NCBI RefSeq assembly: GCF_042679085.1
Contig: NZ_JBHTLQ010000018.1
Coordinates: 1 to 64,000 of the forward strand
Length of the DNA: 64,000 nucleotides
Source of the DNA: Phenylobacterium conjunctum
GTDB lineage: Bacteria > Pseudomonadota > Alphaproteobacteria > Caulobacterales > Caulobacteraceae
Direction: 5' to 3'
Shown piece after piece: positions 54,231 through 62,637 of the stretch. Within the stretch, counting starts at the first letter, position 1. Every line of letters starts with the position of its first letter. The translations under genes and the position numbers were made by a program. Under the pieces are notes generated by a model. That model did not search any database, was not told where the DNA came from, and worked only from the letters and a program-made list of their open reading frames with translations.

Positions 54231-55022
54231 CTACCGCGCGAAAGGATCGTCCAATAGGCCGTCCAGGAAGTCGAACACCGCCGCCTTGGTGAGCGCATGA
54301 GGAATGGCCGAGAAGTGATCGCAGCCCGGCACAGTCACGGCGTGGCCATAGGGGAACAGCTGGGCCAGCTCTTCCGGATCGCCAGCCGGCTCGTCCCGCT
54401 GGCCGGCCACCACCAGAACCGGCATGGGCAGGGTGCGCATGCCGTCCACGTCGTGCGGCGGGTTCACCGTCTCGGTGCAGCAGGCCAGGGCCTCAAGGTC
54501 CTCGCCCTGTTCGTCGGCGAACTGGCGGAAGCTGCGCAGCATCGGCTCGGTGATGGTCTCCGGATCGGCTGCGCGCATGGCCTGCGCCATCGTCATGCCG
54601 GCGTCACCCAGGCTGCGCTCGCCGATCAGCTTGCCGCCCACCCCGCCTACGATCAGGTTCGACACCCGGTCCGGCGCGGCGATGGCGGTGGCCAGGGCCG
54701 TCCGCGCGCCCATGGAATAGCCGAACAGGTCGACCCGCTGCAGGCCCAGATGATCGAGAAGGGCGATGACGTCGGCGGCCAGCCGGGCGCGCTCATAAGC
54801 CTCTGGCGCGTGGGGCTTTTCACTCTCCCCATGACCCCGCTGATCCAGGGCGATGCAGCGGATCCGGCGGCGCTCGAAGGCGGCGTACCAACCCGTCCTG
54901 CGCCACCCCTCGTGGCGGTTCGACGAGAAGCCGTGAACCAGGACGATGGTCCGGTCGGCGCCCCCCGGAGGGCTCATGTCGTCGAAGGCGAGTGTCACGC
55001 CCTGGGATAGAAAAGTGGACAT
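54231..55022 (-). CDS. Alpha/beta hydrolase
   Basis: The 263-residue protein has the HGFSSNRHEGW oxyanion region and CIALDQRGHGESEKP. The nucleophile elbow is GYSMGAR, LVVAGQRDEPAG carries the acid, and GCDHFSAIPHALTK carries the catalytic histidine. It is of the same subgroup as the hydrolase at 16801 and could be an esterase or C-C hydrolase. It has no signal peptide. The start at 55022 lies directly after the divergent region shared with the next gene. Confidence 0.88.
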   Translation of the reverse strand: MSTFLSQGVTLAFDDMSPPGGADRTIVLVHGFSSNRHEGWRRTGWYAAFERRRIRCIALDQRGHGESEKPHAPEAYERARLAADVIALLDHLGLQRVDLFGYSMGARTALATAIAAPDRVSNLIVGGVGGKLIGERSLGDAGMTMAQAMRAADPETITEPMLRSFRQFADEQGEDLEALACCTETVNPPHDVDGMRTLPMPVLVVAGQRDEPAGDPEELAQLFPYGHAVTVPGCDHFSAIPHALTKAAVFDFLDGLLDDPFAR

Positions 55023-55104
55023 GGGTTTTAACGGCTCGGTCAGAAAACAGAGTTACTACAAACTACCCAGTTCGGGTGCGGCCTTGCGCCGCGGAGGGGT
55101 TTGA

Positions 55105-56247
55105 ATGTCGGCGCAGGAAACGGCCAAGACAATCATCGCCACAATGACCCGGATCGACCGGGCCACCAAGCGCGCCATGCGCGAGCGCGACCGCAAGGCC
55201 CGCGCCGCCGGCCGTGAAAAGCGCAGTGAGGCCGCCCCCGACAAGGCCATCGCCTACGACAAGCTGTTGCAGCGTCTGACCCGCGCCCACTGTGTGAAGT
55301 ACGAGCGCAAGGATTGGAACGAGATCGCCCGCCGGGGCTATGTCCAGCCCATGCCGCGCAAGAACGACCGCGAGAAGGCCGCGCGCCGCGCCCTGCACAA
55401 CTACCAGCCCGGCCTCATCGATTCGCTGTTCAACAACGGCAAGGACCGCCGCCGCGAGCTGGTGGCCCGGGTGCTGTCCGCCGCCAAGGCCGACCTGGAG
55501 GAATTCGAGAAGGGCAAGCGCCAGGCCGAGGCGCACAATACCGACGTGGCCGTGGCCTCCGGCGTGCTGGCCCTGGACCTCACCGCCATCGAAAGCACCC
55601 TGAGGGCCAACCTGGACTTTCCGGCCCTGCGCGCGGCCCTGGAGGGCTTCGCCATCACCCAGCCCAGCCCGGGCAGGTTCATCGTCTATATCGACGCCAT
55701 GGAGCTGGACGCCATTCCGGACGAGGCTTGTGTCCTGGCGCCCGGCGGCCAGCGCGCGGCCTATGTGGCCCTGCCGCCGGCCAATGTGCAGGAAATGCAC
55801 CTGTCCAATGTCTGCTCGATCAGCCTGCGGGTCGGGGTCGAGGTGCTGTCGGTCATCGGGGTGGACAGCGTCGAGGTGGTCACCCGCTGCCACCTGCCCA
55901 CCGCTGACGGCCGCGACACCCAGCAGCACCCGGTCCTCTACGTGAAGCTGCCCCATGCCGCCCTGTCGCGCATGGACCTGCGCAAATTGGAGCCGGTCTC
56001 CACCGTGACCGCCCTGCGTGGGCGCCTGGACTGGGAAACGGGACGCGGCTTCGCCCCCATTCCGATCGATGATCTGAAACTGACCCAGCGGGCCGTGCCG
56101 CCGACCGCGCCCGCCTCGACCCAGGGCGCCGCCCCGGCGGCTCCGGGTCTGGCGCAGGCTCAGGCGCTCGCCCGCGCTCAGGCGCAAGCCCAGGCAAAGA
56201 CTCCGGGCGCGGCCGCGCGGCCGCCGATCACCCGGGCTGCGATCTGA
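55105..56247 (+). CDS. Protein of unknown function with basic N-terminus and Ala/Gln-rich tail
   Basis: The 380-residue protein is unrecognised. The first 60 residues are very basic and helical (TKRAMRERDRKARAAGREKRSE), possibly nucleic-acid binding or coiled-coil. The middle (residues about 100-320) is mixed, with YKNYQP-like HNYQPGLIDSLFNNGKDRRRELVARVL and several beta-rich segments (SPGRFIVYIDAMELD; ISLRVGVEVLSVIGVDSVEVVTRC). The tail is low complexity (APGLAQAQALARAQAQAQAK). It lacks a signal peptide and membrane helices. It is divergent from the hydrolase and convergent with the Rieske oxygenase. Confidence 0.75.
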   Translation: MSAQETAKTIIATMTRIDRATKRAMRERDRKARAAGREKRSEAAPDKAIAYDKLLQRLTRAHCVKYERKDWNEIARRGYVQPMPRKNDREKAARRALHNYQPGLIDSLFNNGKDRRRELVARVLSAAKADLEEFEKGKRQAEAHNTDVAVASGVLALDLTAIESTLRANLDFPALRAALEGFAITQPSPGRFIVYIDAMELDAIPDEACVLAPGGQRAAYVALPPANVQEMHLSNVCSISLRVGVEVLSVIGVDSVEVVTRCHLPTADGRDTQQHPVLYVKLPHAALSRMDLRKLEPVSTVTALRGRLDWETGRGFAPIPIDDLKLTQRAVPPTAPASTQGAAPAAPGLAQAQALARAQAQAQAKTPGAAARPPITRAAI

Positions 56248-57351
56248 TCAGCTTTTCCAGCGCAGGGTCACCTCTTCGACGGGGTTCCTGAAGGCCCGTT
56301 CCTCGCGGCGGCTGGCGGCCCATTCGCGCTTCAGCTGCTGATACCACTTGGCCTGCTTGTCGGCGTCGTCGATCCACAACAGGCTGGTGTCGTATTTCAG
56401 CCCCTCGTTCTGCAGGTTCACCATGTCGCCGTCCTGGCGCAGGAACACGCGGATCATGTGCTTGAACCAGGGGCGCAGGACGCTGGCCGCCCAGTGGTCG
56501 GTCCAGACGATCTGGGTGATGCGGGTGCGCTTGTCGTTGACAGGCGTCAGGCAGGTCAGGGCCAGGACCTGGCGCTGGCCCACCGCCACATGCTCCCAGC
56601 GCTGGCCGGGCAGGCGGAAGGTGATCTCCGTCAGGGGCTCGCCGCCCAGCAGCGTGTAAAGCCGGTTGCTCTTCGACGGCGCGTGCCGGGTCATGACGAA
56701 GCCGCGCTCCGAGGGCGCGAAGGCCTTGGCCTTGTCGTGCTGGCCCTTCTTCTTGCGCGACCACCACTGGCCGTGGACGTAGGGCGCATGGGTCGGATCC
56801 ATCAGCCCGACCACCGCATGGTCCATGTGGGCGTCGAAATCCATGTGGTCGACGAACTTCGGCGCGCCGCCCACCGCGCCCTCGAACACCGGCGGCGGCT
56901 CCGGCGGTTCGCCATCGAAGCGCGGGTCCGACGAGACCCAGATCCAGACCATCCCCTGGCTCTCCACCGTGGGATAGCGCCGGACACGGACGCGGCTGAC
57001 ATCCATCTCCTGGCCGTCCACCAGGGACGGAATGGCCGAACAGACCCCGTCGGTCCCGAACCGCCAGCCGTGATAGGGGCATTCGACGCTGGGCCGGCCA
57101 TCGTCCTCAGCTGTCAGCCGGCCGGCCGAGAACGGCGCGGCCCGGTGAGGGCAGATGTCGCGGATGGCGAAGGGCTCGCCCTTGCGGTCGCGGGCCAGCA
57201 GCACCGGCTCGCCCAGGATCTCATAGCGCTGCAGCTTGCCGGGCTTCAGGTCGCTGGCGAGGGCGGCGAAATACCAGATGTCGCGCAGGAACCCCTGGCC
57301 GAACTTGGTCTCGGCCTCGGCGCGGGCGGGCTTGGCGTTTCCGTCGGGCAT
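56248..57351 (-). CDS. Rieske [2Fe-2S] aromatic-ring-hydroxylating oxygenase-type protein
   Basis: The 367-residue protein has an N-terminal Rieske domain with Cys67-Pro-His69 (ICPHRAAPF) and Cys91-x-x-His94 (CPYHGWRF) binding the cluster. The catalytic domain has MDHAVVGLMDPTHAPYVHG, from which the two His and one Asp mononuclear iron ligands are drawn. Members are terminal oxygenases or demethylases (VanA type) using an external reductase, which is not seen nearby. It is likely active in the breakdown of an aromatic or related compound. The substrate is unknown. Confidence 0.87.
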   Translation of the reverse strand: MPDGNAKPARAEAETKFGQGFLRDIWYFAALASDLKPGKLQRYEILGEPVLLARDRKGEPFAIRDICPHRAAPFSAGRLTAEDDGRPSVECPYHGWRFGTDGVCSAIPSLVDGQEMDVSRVRVRRYPTVESQGMVWIWVSSDPRFDGEPPEPPPVFEGAVGGAPKFVDHMDFDAHMDHAVVGLMDPTHAPYVHGQWWSRKKKGQHDKAKAFAPSERGFVMTRHAPSKSNRLYTLLGGEPLTEITFRLPGQRWEHVAVGQRQVLALTCLTPVNDKRTRITQIVWTDHWAASVLRPWFKHMIRVFLRQDGDMVNLQNEGLKYDTSLLWIDDADKQAKWYQQLKREWAASRREERAFRNPVEEVTLRWKS

Positions 57352-57442
57352 GGGGCTGTTTTAACTCTCGAAGCCAGGGCGGCATAGTCCATTGGCGGAT
57401 CGTGGTTCGGTCACGCCTTGACCTGGAGCAAGCCTCGCGGGG

Positions 57443-59056
57443 TTAGAGGGGCAGGATGCACACCGCGTATGGCCCCAACTCCAGCGCGCCATCCTTCAGG
57501 ACCGCGTCGCCCGCCACCGCGCCGGCCGCCCAGGCGGACTTCAGCTCCGGCGCCTCGAACCGCACCGCTGTCTCGCCCATGTTGAATACGCAGAGCACGC
57601 GCTCAGCCTCGGCTGTGCGGGTGAAGGCCAGCACCTGACCGGGCGCGTCCAGCATGGCGATCTCGCCGCGGGTCAGGGCCTCGGAGCCCTTGCGCAGGGC
57701 GATCATCGCCCGGCTGAACGCGAGGTACGAGCCACGGTCCGCCTCCTGGGCCGCCACGGTCAGGTCGGCGTGCTCCGGCGCCGAGGGCAGCCAGGGCTTG
57801 GCGGTGGAAAAGCCGAGGTTCTCGCCGGGCGCCCAGGGCATGGGGGTGCGGCTGCCGTCCCGGCCCTTGGCGATCGGCCAGTAGAGGTCGCCGACGGGAT
57901 CGCGGATCTCCTCGCGGGTCAGGCTCTGGGCCTCGGGCAGGCCGAGTTCTTCGCCCTGGTACAGGAGCACCGCGCCCTTGAGCGTCATCAACAGCGCCAG
58001 CATCAGGCGGGTGATCTCAGGCCCGCCGCCGAACCGGGTCGCGGTGCGCGGGATGTCGTGGTTGCAGAAGCTGATGCACGGCCAGTGGCCCGGATGGCGG
58101 GCCAGGGTCTCGAAGTGGTCGCGGAAGATCTGCGGGTTCAGCTTGCGGGCGTGCAGCAGGACGAAGGTGTAGGCCGAGTGCAGGCCGTCGTCCGGCGTGC
58201 AATAGGCCCCGCAGCGCTCCTCTTCCTCGGAGAACTCCCCGAACACGAAGCGCTCGCCGCGGCCGTCGGCGTTGTGCGCGTCCACCCGGCGACGGATCTC
58301 GTCCAGCAGCGGGATGTTCTCGGCCAGGTTGGAATCATAGAGGTGCCGCTGCATCTCGCTGGCGTGCGCCCAGTGATGGCGGGTGCGCTCCGCGGGCGGC
58401 ACCGCCGGGTTCGGCGTCAGCTTGGCGTCGTGCAGGAAGGTGCCGGCCACGTCCAGGCGGAAGCCGTCGATCCCCTTGGACAGCCAGAAGTCCAGCACCG
58501 ACAGGGCGGCTTCCTTGGCGTCGGGGTTGATCCAGGACAGCTTGGGCTGCTGGCGCAGGAACTTGTGGTGATAGTGCTGGCGCCTGGCCGGCTGGTAGGC
58601 CCAGGCCGGGCCGCCGAACACCGACAGCCAGTTGTTGGGCGCCGTGCCATCAGGGCCGGGATCGGCCCAGACGTACCAGTCGGCCTTGGGGCCGTCGGGT
58701 CCGCCGTCGCGGCTTTCCGCGAACCAGGCGTGCTCGTCGCTGGTGTGGGCCAGGACCTCGTCGAGCATGACCTTCAGGCCGCGGCCGTGGGCGGCGTCCA
58801 CCAGGGCGGTCAGGTCGTCGAGGGTTCCGTAGTCGGGATGGACGCCCTCGTAGTCAGAGACGTCATAGCCCCAGTCACGATTGGGCGAAGGGTGGATCGG
58901 CGACAGCCAGATCGCGTCCACCCCCAGGCTCTGGATGTAGTCGAGCTTGGCCAGGACGCCCTTCAGGTCGCCGTGGCCGTCCCCATCCGCATCAAAGAAG
59001 CTGCGGACATAGATGTGATAGACGACCGCGCCTTTCCACCAGGGCGCGGCCGACAT
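57443..59056 (-). CDS. GH13 alpha-glucosidase (alpha-amylase family)
   Basis: The 537-residue TIM-barrel enzyme has the four GH13 regions: region I around LDEVLAHTSDEHAWF and region II GFRLDVAGTF with the Asp nucleophile. Region III is VFGEFSEEE with the Glu acid/base, and region IV FCNHDIPR with the transition-state Asp. The opening WWKGAVVYHIYVRSFFDADGDGHGDLKGV is typical of the oligo-1,6-glucosidase/alpha-glucosidase subfamily. It has no signal peptide, so it would act on cytoplasmic alpha-glucosides such as maltose. It ends only five bases before the clpP-like gene on the minus strand. Confidence 0.9.
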   Translation of the reverse strand: MSAAPWWKGAVVYHIYVRSFFDADGDGHGDLKGVLAKLDYIQSLGVDAIWLSPIHPSPNRDWGYDVSDYEGVHPDYGTLDDLTALVDAAHGRGLKVMLDEVLAHTSDEHAWFAESRDGGPDGPKADWYVWADPGPDGTAPNNWLSVFGGPAWAYQPARRQHYHHKFLRQQPKLSWINPDAKEAALSVLDFWLSKGIDGFRLDVAGTFLHDAKLTPNPAVPPAERTRHHWAHASEMQRHLYDSNLAENIPLLDEIRRRVDAHNADGRGERFVFGEFSEEEERCGAYCTPDDGLHSAYTFVLLHARKLNPQIFRDHFETLARHPGHWPCISFCNHDIPRTATRFGGGPEITRLMLALLMTLKGAVLLYQGEELGLPEAQSLTREEIRDPVGDLYWPIAKGRDGSRTPMPWAPGENLGFSTAKPWLPSAPEHADLTVAAQEADRGSYLAFSRAMIALRKGSEALTRGEIAMLDAPGQVLAFTRTAEAERVLCVFNMGETAVRFEAPELKSAWAAGAVAGDAVLKDGALELGPYAVCILPL

Positions 59057-59060
59057 CGGA

Positions 59061-59666
59061 TCAGGCCTCGGAGGCGCTGGAGATCACGCGGGAGACCAGG
59101 CCATAGGCCACGGCGTCTTCCGCACCGATCCAGAAGTTGCGCTGGGTGTCCTTGACGATCTTCTCGTAGGGCTGGCCCGTCTCCTTGGAGATCATGCGGT
59201 TGACGCGCTCACGCATCTTCACAATCTCCTCGGCCTCGATCTGGATGTCCGAGGCCTGGCCGCGCACGCCGCCGGACGGCTGGTGCAGCAGGAAGCGGGT
59301 GTTGGGCAGGCAGAGCCGGTTTTCCTTGGCCGCGCCCAGATAGATGTGCGCGCCGGCGCTGGCGACCCAGCCGGTGCCGATCATCTTCACCCGCGGACCG
59401 CAGTAGCGGATCATGTCGTGGATGGTGTCGCCGCTTTCGACGTGGCCGCCGGGCGAGTTGATGATCACCTTGATGTCGTCGCTGCTCTCGTTGGCCAGAG
59501 CCAGCAGTTGAGCCGTGACGCGCTCGGCGAGCCGCATGTTGATCTCACCGAAGATCAGCACCGTGCGCGACTTGAACAGGGCGTTCTGCACCGGGCCCGC
59601 CGTCATCGGCATGTCGGGCTTGCGGTCGTCCCCGTCCTCGTCTTCGTCCAGACGCCAGTCGTGCAT
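59061..59666 (-). CDS. ClpP-like protease subunit with altered catalytic Asp position
   Basis: The 201-residue ClpP/crotonase-fold protein keeps the nucleophile Ser103 (GWVASAGAH) and His128 (FLLHQPSGG). The third triad residue is expected in the segment aligned to D-T-x-R-D-x-F, read here as DTQRNFWIGAEDA, so Asn177 stands where Asp is usual. The rest matches ClpP (INSPGGHVESGDTIHDMI, YGLVSRVI). It begins MHDWRLD with an acidic stretch. An additional, divergent ClpP (ClpP2 type) of alphaproteobacteria is likely, in addition to a canonical one elsewhere. It is probably co-transcribed with the glucosidase gene downstream. Confidence 0.85.
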   Translation of the reverse strand: MHDWRLDEDEDGDDRKPDMPMTAGPVQNALFKSRTVLIFGEINMRLAERVTAQLLALANESSDDIKVIINSPGGHVESGDTIHDMIRYCGPRVKMIGTGWVASAGAHIYLGAAKENRLCLPNTRFLLHQPSGGVRGQASDIQIEAEEIVKMRERVNRMISKETGQPYEKIVKDTQRNFWIGAEDAVAYGLVSRVISSASEA

Positions 59667-59879
59667 GATCTCGAAACTCCGTGTGTCTTGCCAACCGAAC
59701 CTGATGTGCGCCGACCCCAATCGCAAGGGGGCAGCCGGTCGCGGTCACGCCGGTCTTTTAGTGGATGATCCTTTTCAAGTTGTCGACGGCCGCGAACATC
59801 TCTCGCGGCGGCTTCTGGCGACTGCGGCTTGCGAAGGCGGCCTCCAGACCATGAAATGGGCCCACGCCCCGGAGAGCCC

Positions 59880-60626
59880 ATGGCCTATCGCGTTCCCCGC
59901 CATCCCAAGGTCAAGGACCACGCCAGCCGCCAGACCTTCCTGGCGCGCGTCGTGGGCCTGGTGCTGTTGTGGGCCCTGGTGGCGGTGATCGCCCTGGTCG
60001 GCGACCGGGCCATCGCGCCCCAGCACCTGCCCTGGAAACCCTTGCGGGTGATCGATCCTGTCGGCCTGGCCACCAAGGCCAAGGCGGCGCGCACCGGGGC
60101 TGACCCGCTGGCCTGCCGCCAGGCCCTGGGCCAGGGCGGGGTCGCCTTCACCGCCGCCCCGCCCACCACCGGCGACTGCAAGGTCAGCGACGCCCTGATC
60201 CTGACCTCGGGCCTGGCGCCGCTGAAGCCCGCGGAAGCCGCCCTGTCCTGCAAGGAGGCCCTGGCCCTGACCATCTGGGAGCGCCAGGTGGTGCAGCCGG
60301 CGGCGATTGAGGTCCTGGGCCAGGCGGTGGTCGGCCTGGACCACTATGGCAGCTTCGCCTGCCGCCGGATCTATGGCCGGCCGGAAGGCCCTTTGAGCGA
60401 GCACGCCAGCGCCAACGCCCTGGATCTGGCCGGCTTCCGCCTGGCCGACGGCTCCAGCGTCAGCATAGCCGGCGACTGGAAGGACCAGGGCGCGAAGGGC
60501 GTCTTCCTACGCCGGGTGCGCGACGGCGGCTGCAAGGTCTTCGTCACCGTCCTGTCGCCGGACTACAATGTCGAGCACGCCGATCACCTGCACCTGGACA
60601 TGGGCGGGTGGCCGTCGTGCAACTGA
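59880..60626 (+). CDS. Extensin-like C-terminal domain protein
   Basis: The 248-residue protein has one N-terminal membrane helix (FLARVVGLVLLWALVAVIALVG) and then an extensin-like domain (PF06904 type). Landmarks are DCKVSDALILTSGLAPL, VVGLDHYGSFACRRIYG, SEHASANALDLAGFRLADG and a terminal VEHADHLHLDMG. The SEHASANALDL...HADHLHLD arrangement resembles a metallopeptidase site (D-alanyl-D-alanine carboxypeptidase-like), suggesting a peptidoglycan role. Cysteines are plentiful, as in exported proteins. Function remains putative. It converges with the DAHP synthase gene, separated by one base. Confidence 0.85.
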   Translation: MAYRVPRHPKVKDHASRQTFLARVVGLVLLWALVAVIALVGDRAIAPQHLPWKPLRVIDPVGLATKAKAARTGADPLACRQALGQGGVAFTAAPPTTGDCKVSDALILTSGLAPLKPAEAALSCKEALALTIWERQVVQPAAIEVLGQAVVGLDHYGSFACRRIYGRPEGPLSEHASANALDLAGFRLADGSSVSIAGDWKDQGAKGVFLRRVRDGGCKVFVTVLSPDYNVEHADHLHLDMGGWPSCN

Positions 60627-60627
60627 C

Positions 60628-61725
60628 CTAGCCGACCGTCTCGGCGGCGAGGGCGGCGACAGCGCTGCGGGCCTGGCGACGGGCGCGGACGCCTTCAGCC
60701 AGGTTGTCCAGCACCGCCTCCGAGGTCGCCCAGTCGATGCAGCCGTCGGTGATTGACTGGCCATAGGTCAGGGCTTGGCCGGGAACCAGGTCCTGGCGGC
60801 CGGCCACCAGGTGGCTTTCCACCATCACCCCGATGATCCGGGTGTCGCCGCCGGCCACCTGGGCGGAGACGTCCTCGATGACCTTGGGCTGGTTGGCGGG
60901 GTTCTTGGAGCTGTTGGCGTGGCTGGCGTCGATCATCACGACCGGCTTCAGGCCTTGCGCGGCGATCTCGCCGCAGGCGGCGGCGACGTTGAGGGCGTCA
61001 TAGTTGGGGGCCCGGCCGCCACGCAGCACCACGTGGCAGTCGCCGTTGCCGCTGGTGGCGGCGATGGCCGAGCGCCCGTCCTTGGTCACCGCCAGGAAAT
61101 GGTGCGGCTGGCTGGCGGCCTTGATGGCGTCGATGGCGATACGGATATTGCCGTCCGTGCCGTTCTTGAAGCCCACGGGACAGGACAGGCCGGAGGCCAG
61201 CTCGCGGTGCACCTGGCTCTCGGTCGTCCGCGCGCCGATCGCGCCCCAGCCAACCAGGTCGGCCAGATACTGAGGCGTGATCACGTCCAGGAACTCGCAG
61301 GCCGCCGGCACGCCCATGTCGTTGACCTCAAGCAACAGGCCGCGGGCCAGGCGCAGGCCCTCTTCGATGCGGAAGCTGTTGTCCAGGCGCGGGTCGTTGA
61401 TCAGCCCCTTCCAGCCCACCGTCGTGCGCGGCTTCTCGAAATAGACCCGCATGATGATTTCCAGGTCCGCCGCATGGCGCTTGCGGGCCTGCGCGATCAG
61501 CCGGGCGTATTCCAGGGCGGCCTTGGGGTCGTGGATCGAGCAGGGGCCGATCACCACCACCAGGCGGTCGTCGTCGCCGCGCAGGATGTCGTGCACGGCG
61601 GCGCGGGCCTCGCGCACGGTGGCGCCGGCCGTCTCGGTGGTCGGATGCTCGGCCATCACCTCGGCGGGCGTGGGCAGCTCGCGCAGGGTGCGGATGCGAA
61701 GGTCGTCAGTGGTCTCAGAGGTCAT
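60628..61725 (-). CDS. aroG: 3-deoxy-7-phosphoheptulonate (DAHP) synthase, class I
   Basis: It condenses phosphoenolpyruvate and erythrose 4-phosphate, the first step of the shikimate pathway. The 365-residue protein has VVVIGPCSIHDPKAALEYA, RVYFEKPRTTVGWKGLINDP, VGWGAIGARTTESQVHRE, GFKNGTDGN and IDASHANSSKNP in the class I order. Which effector (Phe, Tyr or Trp) inhibits it cannot be read, so the symbol is generic. The gene is preceded by a full attenuator with a Tyr/Trp/Phe-rich leader peptide (61768-61898), giving control by aromatic amino acid supply. Confidence 0.93.
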   Translation of the reverse strand: MTSETTDDLRIRTLRELPTPAEVMAEHPTTETAGATVREARAAVHDILRGDDDRLVVVIGPCSIHDPKAALEYARLIAQARKRHAADLEIIMRVYFEKPRTTVGWKGLINDPRLDNSFRIEEGLRLARGLLLEVNDMGVPAACEFLDVITPQYLADLVGWGAIGARTTESQVHRELASGLSCPVGFKNGTDGNIRIAIDAIKAASQPHHFLAVTKDGRSAIAATSGNGDCHVVLRGGRAPNYDALNVAAACGEIAAQGLKPVVMIDASHANSSKNPANQPKVIEDVSAQVAGGDTRIIGVMVESHLVAGRQDLVPGQALTYGQSITDGCIDWATSEAVLDNLAEGVRARRQARSAVAALAAETVG

Positions 61726-61767
61726 GTTGCGGGTCTTCCTGGGCGGGGAGCCAGGTCCGGCGGCAAC

Positions 61768-61793
61768 AAAAAAGCCGCCAGAAGCTGGCGGCT
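61768..61793 (-). terminator. aroG: Attenuator terminator of the DAHP synthase leader
   Basis: Read on the minus strand: AGCCGCCAG-CTT-CTGGCGGCT, a perfect 9-bp stem, followed by TTTTTT. It lies 24 bases after the leader-peptide stop and about 42 bases before the structural gene. Confidence 0.9.
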
Positions 61794-61817
61794 GGTCGGG
61801 TGTCTGTCAGGACGTGA

Positions 61818-61898
61818 TCACGTCAAACGAACCCCTTCCTCCGCCAGCGGCGTCGGAAAGCTAAAGTACCAATAGGAATATTGGGCGGCGAGGTTCAT
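61818..61898 (-). CDS. Aromatic leader peptide of DAHP synthase
   Basis: The 26-codon reading frame starts with ATG at 61898 and ends with TGA at 61818-61820. Its residues 7-14 are YSYWYFSF: three Tyr, one Trp and two Phe, a run no chance composition of this GC-rich genome would favour, since TAT, TTT and TAC codons are rare nearby. It is a sensor whose translation, not product, matters: low charged tRNA for Tyr, Trp or Phe stalls the ribosome. The ribosome binding site is weak (GGTG before ATG). It belongs to the attenuator described at 61768-61898. Confidence 0.85.
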   Translation of the reverse strand: MNLAAQYSYWYFSFPTPLAEEGVRLT

Positions 61899-62025
61899 CA
61901 CCCGCACAGTACCGCAGCCCCAGCCCAAGAGTCACCCCGGCCGGTTCAATTGGGCGAAAACAGCCCGCATTTCGCTGAAGCGCGCCAAGGACTTGCCGCG
62001 AACCCAGGTCTTTCGGGGAAGGCCT

Positions 62026-62637
62026 TCACCACATGCTGGCGGCGGCGCGGCCAGGCCATTCAGCGTCATAGGCCGCCCCGCCCACCTCGCCGGCGCTGGC
62101 GGCGGCCAGCATGTCCCCCGCCGTGGGCAGGCTGTCGGGGTCGATGAAGCTGGCCGGATCCCACACCCGGCCCCGCATCAGGGCCCGCGCGCACTGGAAG
62201 TAGACGGCGTCGATGGCGACCAGGGCGACGCACCGGGGCAGCTTGCCCTCCATACGGAAGGCCTCCAGCAGCCCAGGCTCGGTCTCCAGAACCGCCCGGC
62301 CATTGACCCGCAGCGTGGTGTTCGAGCCGGGGATCATGAACATCAGCGCCACCCGAGGGTCGCGGATGATGTTGCGCAGGGAGTCGCAGCGATTGTTGCC
62401 CCGCCGGTCGGGCAGGGCCAGGGTGCGGTCGTCCATCACCCGCACCACCTGGCCGGCGTCCCCGCGCGGACTGCAGTCCAGGCCCTCCGGCCCCACAGTC
62501 GCCAGGGCGCAGAACGGCGAGGCCTCGATATAGGCCCGGTACTCCGGGATCAGGTGATCCAGCTCCTTGACCGTCGAGGCAGGCCCCGGCGCGCCATAGA
62601 GGGCCTCAAGCGCTTCGACGGTGGTCAGGCGGGTCAT
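62026..62637 (-). CDS. Pyridoxamine 5'-phosphate oxidase-family (split-barrel) protein
   Basis: The 203-residue protein belongs to the MSMEG_1061-like PNPOx group: YIEASPFCALATVGPEGLDCSPRGDAGQVVRVMDD, DSLRNIIRDPRVALMFMIPGSNTTLRVNG, then a Cys-containing YFQCARALMRGRVWDP. FMN or F420 binding by the split barrel is usual. The substrate is unknown, and a true PdxH role is unlikely. The start ATG at 62637 overlaps the stop of the next upstream gene (ATGA), so the two form an operon. Confidence 0.85.
   Translation of the reverse strand: MTRLTTVEALEALYGAPGPASTVKELDHLIPEYRAYIEASPFCALATVGPEGLDCSPRGDAGQVVRVMDDRTLALPDRRGNNRCDSLRNIIRDPRVALMFMIPGSNTTLRVNGRAVLETEPGLLEAFRMEGKLPRCVALVAIDAVYFQCARALMRGRVWDPASFIDPDSLPTAGDMLAAASAGEVGGAAYDAEWPGRAAASMW

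Larger units (their letters stand above)
61768..61898 (-). promoter_or_regulatory. aroG: Transcription attenuator controlling DAHP synthase
   Basis: The leader transcript can form two exclusive structures. The antiterminator pairs GCTGGCGG inside codons 18-20 of the leader peptide (minus strand, 61841-61848) with CCGCCAGC in the first arm of the terminator (61784-61791), eight perfect pairs. The terminator is the 9-bp stem with a U tract at 61768-61793. A ribosome stalled at the aromatic codons leaves GCTGGCGG free and blocks the terminator. A ribosome that runs on covers it and allows termination. A perfect palindrome GACGTGATCACGTC (61811-61824) overlaps the leader stop and may be the pause hairpin or an operator. 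Confidence 0.8.
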
